From positions 1,023,001-1,087,000 of the forward strand of contig JAQFVV010000151.1 of NCBI GenBank assembly GCA_028023455.1: 64,000 bases of DNA, read 5' to 3'. Positions within the stretch are counted from its first letter, which is position 1. Each line of letters begins with the position of its first letter. The notes under the pieces are model-generated. The model saw nothing but the letters and a program-made list of their open reading frames with translations. It had not been told where the DNA came from and did not search any database. The translations under genes were made by a program, and so were the position numbers. This DNA comes from Epiperipatus broadwayi. Its lineage: Eukaryota; Onychophora; Udeonychophora; Euonychophora; Peripatidae. Of the stretch, positions 39,701-51,700 are shown in pieces.

Positions 39701-42700
39701 CAAAGCTTAACTTTGAAATGCTGAAAAACAAAAATTGTATATATAAATTATAATGTGAATGTGGAAGAATGTGATAAGACCAGTCACTCCATTGAAAAGA
39801 GATTGCAAAAGCATAAACTGATGATTAGAAGAGAGAAAAAGGATGTGTCTAAGATAGCAGACTAGATATGTAATAATGAACATATGTTCAATTTGGAAAA
39901 TACAAAAATATTGAATAGAGAAAAAAAAGGTACAAAGAAATAAATTCAAAGAAGCTGCTCACAAAGCAATGGCAAATAACCCCAAAAGTCAACCTGGTGT
40001 GATATTCATAATGTATAAAAACCACCAATCATCTCTGCTCTTAGGAAAAGGTGGAGAAACCAGGAGTAACCTCATAGATACGTATATGAAATTTCTACTG
40101 ACTTGCCTTTGACAGAATGGCTCAGTTGGTTAACATATTACCTTAAAATTCAATATTCAAGAATCTAAAAGTCCAGGTTTGATTCCCATTCTAATACTGC
40201 CACCGGTCAAGCCAGCAACATCTGAAGAAGAGATGAGAATAATACCTCTCGAAACGTTTGATCATATATTAATCTGTGTGCTATTATTAACAATTGAATG
40301 CAATTGGAATATTTAAATAAAGTTAAATTTTTCTAAAGACATTCAATACTTAGATGATGGAAATAGTCCACTATATAAATACAACTAAAATACCATCATC
40401 GCAAACCTTCAGGAAAACACAATATATAATGTAAGTCTCATATCTATGTTTAAGGGACAATTTACAGATATGAATAATTTCAACAATCTATATAATTAAT
40501 CAGCACTTGTTAAATCCTTTACCTGAGCTGGAAAAGGGGTGTTTAAAATTGTTAAAACTATTTGTGGTTATATAAAGTTAAGTTTAAAATGGCAAGTAAA
40601 TGCAGATATTTGCATATTTAAATTTTTTTAAATGTCCGTCGACAAATACTATTGGATCAAAAATATATTAGTTTGATTGCAGAGGAAACAATATATTATT
40701 TGTAAGGAACAAGAGGCTTATTATGTAAAATAACATTTGCCTTATGTAATCATAAATTTTCGAATATATAATTCAACAGGTCCATTTGCAGCTTTGAAAA
40801 TTTCAAAATACACATTAAATTCTACATTGAAAGCATATGAAAAATACTTAAAGTATTATCTTTTTGTATAAAATTATGCCTTAAATATGATAGAAAAATA
40901 TTTTATAAACAAATAATCAAATTGTTTTAATGGAATGAGGTAATTAACTCATTTGGTAAACAGAATTAAAATGTTTACCAACAACATCCTCGGAAAATAA
41001 ACGTTTAAATTTTGGAAAGTATGTTTTTTTGAAAAATGAATAGTTTGATTATAAAAAGAAAAAAAAAAATTCAGGCAGTAGAGAATTGACATAGATCTGC
41101 AATCATGGTATCATGGTGAAGTTTTTGAAATGAAACTCAATTGAAGCCAGAAAATAAAGAAAATTCTACAGAAACAACTACAAGAGCTACTCCACAGATC
41201 ATGACAATGAAAAGGTTCTAAGTTAATATTGGAAAAGTTCTTTTCAGCATTATGGACTGCTCAATGAAGTTGTTATACCCTCTACGGGATGATCGGCAGA
41301 AGGCTCCATTAGGAGTATGTTGACCATTGGCATTATGCTACATAGTTTCCTCGAAGGTGAAAGAACGCCAAGCTGAAAAAAATCTAAAAAATTAAGCACT
41401 GAAATGAGTCTATTGGCTGATTGCCTGCCTGACATGTTATCCTAAACTATAATAAGCTTGACTTTGTTAAACAACCTATCTAAAAGTCAATTGTTATGAA
41501 CCAAACAGCCTACAACTGAAGAAAAAAACTATATGAGAATAAGGATAACTTTGACAAAAATTCAAATAATATTATGTCTAATTTTGGACATGATACTAAG
41601 AAAGAAATCAAATCTTCTAGACTTTGCTATGAACAGCATAAATATATAGCTACATAAAGCATCTATGACAATATATGTCCACAGATACTAAATCAATTTA
41701 CCAATAAGAATTTATACTTTATTCAATGTCTGGATGAACAAAATTTATTATAATTAACAAGTAATATAGAGAGCATACCAATAGCTCAAACAAGCTCGTA
41801 ATTGATGAGTGCAGTAAGAGAAAATATTTAAAATCTCTATCTGGAATGTTCTTATCCCCAGACCAATTGTTTTCGAGCTTATGGCTCATCTCAGTGAGGA
41901 GGTAGAACATTCAGACACTAGATCTAAAATATCAACTCAAAAAACAGCACTTATTTAATACATTTTCGGACATGAAAATGTCTTTAATTCCAGCTATCTA
42001 ACTTAAGTAGCCATATGGGACTGAAATGAATTCAGATCTACCATATATTAATAGTCTTATCATTGCCAGGGTCTTAAAGGTAAAATTATAATAACCAAAA
42101 AAGCAAGTCATATATAATGTGACATTGCTTTTATAAGTTGTTTTTACAAACATGTAATACAGAGAGCGTACCAATAGCTCAAACAAGCTCTTAATTGATA
42201 AGTGCAGAAAGAGAAAATATTTAAAATCTCTATCCGGAATGTTCTTATCCCCAGACCAATTGATTTCGAGCTTATGGCTCACCTCAGTGCGGAGCTAGAA
42301 TATTCAGACACTAGCTATTTAAGTTAGATAGCAGGAATTAAAGACATTTTCATGTCTGAAAATTTCAGAGTTTCTACTTAAATATTATCTATTGAATAAG
42401 TGCGGGTGCTCTTCACTGAAGTGAGCCATAAGCTCGAAACCAATTGGTCTGGGGATAAGAATGTTCCAGATACAGATTTTAAATATTTTCTCTTACTGCA
42501 CTTATCAATTAAGAGTTTGTTTGAGCTATTGGTATGCTCTCTGCATTACATGTTTGTAAATACAAGCTTATAAAAGCAATCACGTTATATATGACTTGCT
42601 TTTTTGATTATTATAATTAACAATGTCATTAATTTTATATTTTGTCATATTATAAGCATGTATTTGTAAATTTCCTTGTAAAATTTTGTGAAGGAGAGAA

Positions 42701-45700
42701 TTTTTTTTTTTTTTTTTTTTTCAGTTTTTCTTTCAACGCAAATTGATATATTAATCTTAGCAGTTAACCTGTATTGGATTGGAATAGAATGTACTCATGG
42801 AGATAATCATAGACCAAATTAAATGCTTTAAAATAAATTAATGATTATTTTATAATATATTTAAACCCAGTCTTCTAATTAACAAAAGGATGAATATCCA
42901 TGGTGAATGTATCCACTCACCCCCCCCTCTCCTCCTGATTATTGTAACATACATTCAATTTCATGACATGATGATAGTAATTTATTAAAATAAAAATGTT
43001 ACAGTTAGTTAAAAGAAGCCAAATTTCTTCCTTCACGTTATTTTTTATGTAAAAATTCACATCTTATTTCTGTGATGTACATTTAATTAATTCAGAGCAA
43101 TATATGTGTAATTAATGTTCTAAAAATACTCAACTAGCAACTAGAAATGATGGCAATCAGAAAGCATATTTTTAGGATTCAAATATAAGGTTCTGCAAAT
43201 ATGGTCTACCCATGAAGTAATGCCAATAATAAATAGATTTTACTCCATTTATAAAGAAAACTGTTTGCTTAATGACCCTTTCACCGACTAAGACAGAATT
43301 GGATTACAGATGGATGGTCAATCTGAAAATGTAACCATTATTACTTAAAGAATTAACTGCAATTCAATTTACATATAAAACAATACTTGATTTGATTATC
43401 ATTATTAATTTAGGATTATATAATTTAAAATGATAAGAATATCAATGTGTAATTCACCTATTAGATTTGCCATACCACCACATGTATTAAAACATCACGA
43501 CTTGTTTGTTTGTTTTTTCTCATTTTTCATCACATTCATCCAGTTACAATATATTAACTGATAACATCATATTTCGGAAACTGGTAAATCCAACAGTTTA
43601 AAAATCTGGACAAAAATTATTGCAGCCACTACATAACACAACCTGTTATTTATAATTGAACTTGTTGGTAACAATGGAGTCCCGAGATTTTGTATCTATT
43701 TTACACAAACTTAACCCTAAGTGCAGCATGAAAGATGAATGATGATAAATACATTGCAGGTGAGAAAGAGTGGACATAATGATAACAAAATGGATGAAAA
43801 TGTAAAAGCCGCACTTCTGAGAAGTTAATGGACTTGTGCATGATTTAATTAAAGAGTTAGCAAAACATACCTTTGTGATGAAACAAAAGCTATTCAATTT
43901 ATTGAATATAAGAAAGACTATGTCAAGAGAAATCAAAACATATATAACAGCTATGCTGAAATAAAATATTAAAATTAATAATTTAAGACAACAGTAAATA
44001 ATATATTTACATTTAATTTTTGAAATTAATACTCTCTTTTATACGATCCATTTTCATTATTATTATTGAATGACTTCATTTAATCAGTAAATCAATACGG
44101 CTCAGAAATCAAATATGCTAGGAATGAAGATGTTTAGCCAGAATGTTGTGTATATACACATAGGTAAAAACAGCATTAAATATACCACTACAGAGAAAGT
44201 CTCTTCAATAACCTATTTACAGAAGAGTAATAAAAGAGAAGACAATAGTCCTCAGATGTACCACTTCCCATCTTTGTTTCACCCATTTGCTAGAAATATT
44301 TAAATATCTATTTACTGCCCAATATTTGATGGTTAGCTGTGTTGGCTGTATGAGGCTACTCAGTGAGGGGGGGGGATTCTTAGCTTGTTGAAAACATTTT
44401 TCAATTTATTTGGTCCAGATTCAAACCCAAGTCATAAGTATAATACGATGACACACTTCTGTCGCAATGCATGGCCTTTTCGATAAATATATATATATAA
44501 GATGTTAGCAACAGCAGCTAGTTACAACTATATGCAAATGAAACAACTTGCCAAATTTACAAACTTTGATACATTTCTGAATATATAAAATATGAAGCTA
44601 AGGAATAAAATTATGAAAGAATCTTTCATGTATAAGCTCCCATTTAGTTATTGCATGGTCCATTAGTGAACTACTTCATGTAATGAAAGAAGAAATCTAT
44701 ACTTAAGAAATCATTAACATCTATGATTTTCAAAAAAATAAGAGATGCGTAACATACATACAATCAAAGTGACCTCAGCATTAGCTGCAAAAGAACTCTC
44801 AAGATTAATTCTAGCATAATTATGCTGAATTTACATAGGAAGATGTCAAATTTTTACTAACTTAGAAAAAATTTTAAGATATATATATTGGTTTCAATTT
44901 TCTGTGCACAAATGTGATTACAGTTTTATGTAAATTCAGTGTAATTATGCTAGAAATAATCTCACGAGTGTTGCCTTGATTGTACGTATATTACACATCT
45001 CTTATTCTTTTAAAAATTGTGGATGTTAATGACTTTTAAGTATAGATTTTTGAATCACTTTGATCATTCTTGGATTTTGTTCATGTAGAAGAAAAAAGAA
45101 ATTTATAGCCTCAACAGAATGATAATAAGCAATAAAGATTTAACAACTAATTTTTTGAATTTTTTTTTTTTAAATTCAAGAGATTCTTGATAACATTATA
45201 CTAAATAAATAATTTAAGGATTTATGAGATCATATAATGTTCATGCATCAGAAGATACAAATTAACATTTGATCCAGAAATGTTTAGCTCTATCATTGCT
45301 CAAGGGGTCAATGTAATGTCCAAGCACAAGAAATGACCAATTGACCATAGATCCAGAAATCTTTAACACTAGAGTCCATGACCATGCTAAACTCCACAGG
45401 GCAAAACAATAGAATGGTTAGTTGCTAGGGAGATCATGAATGTTCAATCGTCAGAAGTGACAGATTGATGTTAGATCCAGAAACCTTTATTCCATTACTG
45501 CACTGAACTGCACTTTGCAAAATAATCAAATTAGTTGGTCTGGAGGTCTTGTGATTTTCAAGCAACAGAAGTAAAGAGGTGAGCTTAGATCCAGAAACCT
45601 TTATCGCTTGAACGCTAATCTAAAACTGCGATAAATTGCACAGAGCAACATTGAATTCAATAAACAGGGTGCCATTTGTATAATAAGCTAGCAGTCTATT

Positions 45701-48700
45701 TCACTAATTTATAATATAAGAAAGGAAATAAAATATTTGCAATATAAATGAATAACTTTATTTAATGGATCAACTTCACATAACTCAACTCTTGAATCTC
45801 TCATGCAAACGTCACTATTTGATAACTATATCAACTATAATTGCAAACAGATTTCCAGACTTGTGTCTAGCCATTAGTTATCCTCAGTCAAAAGCACTGT
45901 CTGCACCTGTAACTATCCGGCTGTCCCCATTACTTTCTATTATAAATTTATCAAACATTAGAGGTTTAAATCCAAGTATTAGGTTAATAATTACATGATG
46001 AGTGATCTTAGTTATTACGTACATCAGCACTAAAAGCAGTTATTAACCACAAAGTGCAATCAGGTGTATTAATCATCATTGATGAAAAGCAGATTAAATG
46101 TAAGATTAAAAAACTTGGTGTTATTTTATTTTGATATAAAAACAACTACACAAAATAATGGAAATGAATAACAATACAATAAATAAATAAATTAAAAACT
46201 ATACATAGAAAACAAACACAGGGGGAAAAAATATTAATTAACTCACTGTTCAAATGGTGTTTACCTTCCATGGTATATGTTTTACCAGTCCCTGTCTGAC
46301 CATATGCAAAAATTGTTCCATTGAATCCATTTAAAACAGAATCAATTAAAGGCCGGAATGTTTCGTCATATAAATCAGCTTGTTTTGAACTAGAAATATA
46401 TATATTATCCATTATATAATGTACTAATGTAACCAATAATTTATGAATTAGACCTGAACTGCCCTCTATTGAACTCAATGCAAAATAAGATATTACATAA
46501 TATACATACTAGCCAATTTGTGAACTAATTAAACCATGACAATATAAGATTTCCAGGACAGAATGTTTAATAAACGCTTAATTCAATTTTCACACTTTTA
46601 AGCAAAGCAAATGAAATTTGCTTTATGCAAAATAAAAAAAGAGGCCTATCTTCATTTATATAGTAGTTGTAGGTGCCAATTCTGGAACATGAGATCTATG
46701 AATCATAGTTCAGTTCTGTCACCTCCAAAGCTCAAATTTCTACGTTACTTTACAGTTCATGATATTTAAAGATTTCTCATAGCTGATCAAGTTGCCATGA
46801 CATCAATCCTCTGGATCTTATACTATCAAAATTTACATTTCACGATTTGGCTGTTAGATATACACATGGTACTTTATTAAAAAAAGTGATCGGCAAGCTG
46901 ACTGCAGCACCAGCTCAGAATCAACGCAAGCGTTATGATAATGACAGTTTCACTATTCGCAACAAAAAATTTAAGGTGCTACCATGTCTGGATCATGAAT
47001 TATGACATGAAATGTGAGAGCGAGTTTCATACCATACTCACAATGAAAAAAATGCTAAAAAATTGTTTTATAGGTTTGAAACAATTTAAATCATGTACGG
47101 CAGTAAAGCCATGAGTCGGAAGAATGTTTTCAAGTGGTTTGCAGGATTTTGTGATGTTAAAGAGAGCATTCAAAATAATCTATGAAAGTATGAAAGAATT
47201 GTCACACTTCGTAATTCATGATCGAGACATGCCTTAAAACTTTTGTTACGAATAGAGAAATTATGTCAGTGAGTAGCGCATGCATTGACTCAGAGATGGC
47301 ACTGCAGGCAGCCTGGAGAAAGAACCAGTCATTTTTTTCACTCGGACATACGGTGTAAAATGTAATACTTTATTTTGTCCGGAGATTGATAGGAGGAGTT
47401 TCAAAGCTTATATATTAACTTATTCCCGGAGGATACTAAGACCAAATATGTTACTACAAAAAACAATTCACAAGTCAGATTCCCATCTTTTGTTTAACCA
47501 ATAAACTGAAATTGATACCCGAAAAGTAGCATTTTTTGTAAGTTTGTTAAAAAATGATTCTTTGGAAATGTGGGTTGTGGAATGTTGTGGTAATGTATTT
47601 GGATTTAGTTGGTTCCATGAATAAGTGAATCCTCAGCATAACATATTTAATATTAACAAGTTATTTATGGGTTTATTAAAATTATTATATATGCACATAT
47701 ATGAGTGTGTGAATATTTATAAATATTCCAAAATTTTTGTTCTTTATTTTACAATTTTTTATCTACGATTTAAAATGTTTTGATTTTTCTCGGCAATTAT
47801 TTTCAATCTACAAAAAATAAATGATGCATGGTATATATAAAATATGCAAAATTATAAACATTATCCTATACAAAATATACTTAATATAGATACATTAAAC
47901 TTCAATCTATTATTGCCACATTTAACATTTGCCTCGAAATCCGTTAATTCTCAAAATGTGATTTTATCACATTTTTCTGCCAAATCGTGGTCCTGATATA
48001 ATATTTTCTCTCCTGAACAATTTTTTTAATTAATTTAAAACAACAAACAAATATTATTATATATATACACATATATCTTACAATAAGACTACTTATTATT
48101 AAATAAATTTCTGATAATTAAGTCGAAGGCTACTTTACATAAAATTGTAAATTAAAAATAAAATTAAATGTAAAAGAATGTAGAAGCATATGAAAGTAAG
48201 CAAAAAGTAACAAAAAAAAAGAGTAATATATGTTATATTATTTTGGAAATTCTTTGTAGATTTTTTGTAAACATATATTTATGTATATATATTTTATAGA
48301 AAGATCCTTGACAATGATCATATATTACGGTTGAAACGGAGGAAAATTGAAATAAAAAATGGTTCACAGAATAAAAAAACACAAGATGTAAAAAGAACAA
48401 TATGATATGTTGGACTAATTCCATCATCTATGAGTGAATATTGAATGTATAGAAAATTTTAAACTTTATTTAACTTCCAAATACAAACAACTTGTTAGTA
48501 ATAACATACAAATAGACAAGACAGGTTAGTAATTACACAATGTTTTGAGTAGTATTCTCCACTCTTCTTCAGGTGCTGCTGGTCTGATATGCACAGTGAC
48601 GGTATTCGCATAGAAGTTGAGCTCACACCTGAGCATTTGCCTTAAATTCGATATTCAAGAATCTAAAGGTGTGAGTTCAACTTCTATGTGAATACTGTCA

Positions 48701-51700
48701 CTGTGCATATCAGACCAGCAATACCTGAAGAAGAGTGAAGAATAATACCTATTTGAAACATTGTGTAATTACTAACCTGTGTTATCTATTTGGGTATTAT
48801 TACTAACAAGTTGTTTGTATTTGGAAAGTTTAAATAAAGTTTACAATTTTCTATACATTCAACATTCACTCATAGATGATAGAAATAGTCCAACATATCT
48901 AATAATATACCATCATCACAAACCTTCAGGCCAATGTAAAAAGAACTAGTTTGTTAAATGATTTTTTTTAAAATATATTGAAATTAAATTTTCATACATT
49001 CTAATTATAAAGAATATCAGAATAATCTTACAATTTTTCCAAAACATTTTTATGATTCTTTTCAAAGTTCTTTTAAGTCTTGGAAATTGAAGTTTATATT
49101 TTTCAAAAATCAACTGTGATATCATTCTCAAAATCAAAATAAAAACTGTTCTATATTCAATAACTCCTCCCCCTTCCCCATTATAATACTTCTTAAATAA
49201 ATGCATGACTGCTTTCTAAACAAATTGGCTACTGTAACTAAAGGAGGAAATCAACGAAAAACGACACCACCACCAAAGTCTTAGCTTGACTTCAAATATA
49301 CTAAACTCACTTGGAATTGATGCATGAAAAGCAAATATTAATAAAAGGTTTTACATTTTCTTTTCTTTTCAAAATTAAATAAAAATAATACGCTTGTTAT
49401 AAAAAAAATATTGCATAGTATATAATTCTTATATTTAATATTATTCCCAATTTTTTAAAGGTGGTAATTACCATGATATTAAAATTATCTATAATAATAA
49501 CAAATATGTAAACTTCCCTTAAGCAAACAATAATATATCTATATACACTGATACACAGTTAAAAGTCAAACTAAAATGGGAATTATAATACTAAGGTGGC
49601 TTAGCATTAAGCCACCTTAATTCTCATTTAAGCTTCCCTTTAACTATGTTTCAGCACATATAGATATATTAAAATTATCTATATACACCTGGGTCTTGTT
49701 TTATGCGGATTATTTTAATGCAATTTCAAAGTTATGCGATTCATGTTTCTTCTTAATATCTTTCATATTTCACTATATTTATTAGATATCAAAAAATTTA
49801 AATTATTAATAACTTATTTTGACTTGAAATACTTTTTTTTAAAAAAAAAAAAATATAACGTTATATTAGCAGCTAACATAAATATGGCTAGCTTCAATGT
49901 AAATAACCTACTTATACTAATGAGTAAATAATAATAATAGATTTATACTTATGTATAAAAATATTGCAATAAATACTCAAAAATTTTAAACTTTTAAAAC
50001 GTATTTTGTTAGATATATCAGAAATAAATATTTTTTTAGATTGTTAAAATAAATAATGGAGATTTTATTGATTTTTTAAACTGAAAATAATCTTTTTAAT
50101 GATAATGTATAATCTTTTTGTTTTGATTGCGATCTCATTTTTTTAATATAAAAATAGAAAATCATTAATACAGCACAAGACTGAAAATGGTGCTAGTTGT
50201 ACATCACATCACGAATCTGATTTCTTACTAGTTCACAAACAAACACATATTGTCAAATAGTGGTAATGATTAAAATATGTATGAAAAAATGTAAAATTAA
50301 ATACTGTAGTTAATAAAAAAAGTTTGTCTTGTATTAATTTTTTTCAAATATTTGAAATTTTTTATTAGTCATACTTTATTTCCTTATTTTTTTAATGCGA
50401 ATTTTAAAGTAATTTTTCCTTGTTGCTTTGCTTTTATGCGATTTCTGAAAATTACAGAACCTGTCCCCCATTTTTCAAGGTAAGTTAAGTCTATTTTTGT
50501 GTGATTTCTTTTGTGTGCGTTTTCTGAGGAATCTATCTACCGCATAAAATGAAACCCATGTGTATATATATACACCTTTAATTTCAACAGTACATATATA
50601 ACTTTTGACCACTGCGTAAATATGTAACATTTAGGAATATAATCACACATAGAACATCTCTCATAATGAATCATTTGTAAATAAACTTGCAAATACAATT
50701 TTAATCTTTCATTTATCAATGCTAAGCCATTTGGTCTGATAGAAAAAGATAACCTCTTTCATCTGACCTCCAACTATATATATTGTAAATAAATAAACAT
50801 TGATATCTGAACAGGTTGAAACTTCTTATTAGTGGCAATCTTAGTTCACAAAATAATCATGCCTTCTTAATATGTTTTGTATATTATTTAAACATATTAT
50901 TATTTTAAAATAATTCATTATGACTTTGTTTACAAATAATTCTGGGCAATTTTTTCGAATGAGAATGTTCTGTTTGTGATTATATTCCTACACATTACAT
51001 ATTTAAGCAGTGGTAAAAAATTGTTTACCCACTGTTGAAATTAGTAATATTTAATTTAAAACAATATAAAAAATGTTAAGATGACTTGATTAATTTATGA
51101 ACTAAGAATTGTCGCTAATAATAAGTTTCAGCCTGTTTGAATATCAATGTTGATTTATTTACAGTATATACAGTTGAAGGTCACATGAAAGAGAGTATTT
51201 CCTTTTATCAGACTGAATGGATTAGAATTGATAAACAAAATATTAAAATTGTATTTGCAAGTTTATTTTAAAATGATTCCTTATGAACCTCTTGGTAATG
51301 ATAGGGATGAAGTATTTTGAATTATAATATTTGAGATGTATTTAAAGTGAATAATTAAATTATACTTTATATATACAGTAGATCTGCATACTATACTATG
51401 TTTTGTTTCAATCTCCCTTGTGTTCTACATATATTGCATGTGATAGCTCATATTTATGAAACTGCAAATGTACTATATGTATTTTTCAACATACATGTAT
51501 ATATATAACGTGGACATTTTTAAAAATATGTATAGTATGTATATAAATCAAGATTATAATATAAATAAAATTTGAAAAATAATAATAAGGGAGTAATTAA
51601 TAATACATTTAGGAGTATATTTAAATATACTTTACTGAGAATGTAGTTATTCATGCCATTCAATGAAATAATAAGAATTGGGGAAGTAATGACATATTTT

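Larger units (their letters stand above)
41740..42610. repeat. Family F array: two direct copies and one inverted copy
   Basis: Two minus-oriented units 393 bp apart (markers at 41861 and 42254) and a plus-oriented copy (42309-42600) that mirrors the second. Shared blocks include TTTGAGCTATTGGTATGCTC, GGGGATAAGAATGTTCC and CTCGAAACCAATTGGTC. Not protein coding; the MSHKLE...WSGDKN open frames arise from the hammerhead-like region. Confidence 0.75.

Noticed and set aside
40118-40186. Functional tRNA gene
   Set aside because: A and B boxes resemble a tRNA, but there is no cloverleaf with acceptor-stem pairing; it is part of a repeat.
41719-42282. Recurring [19 protein letters not shown] open frames
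   Set aside because: These are translations of the family F hammerhead-like region, not a protein family.
43501-43510. CRISPR-like or telomere-like short repeats
   Set aside because: Only simple microrepeats (TTTG, TA, AC) are present; no regular repeat-spacer array anywhere in the window.
46146-46478. Full 110-aa open frame around KIF3B exon 2
   Set aside because: Only 46265-46389 is exon; the parts outside the AG and GT sites do not resemble kinesin.
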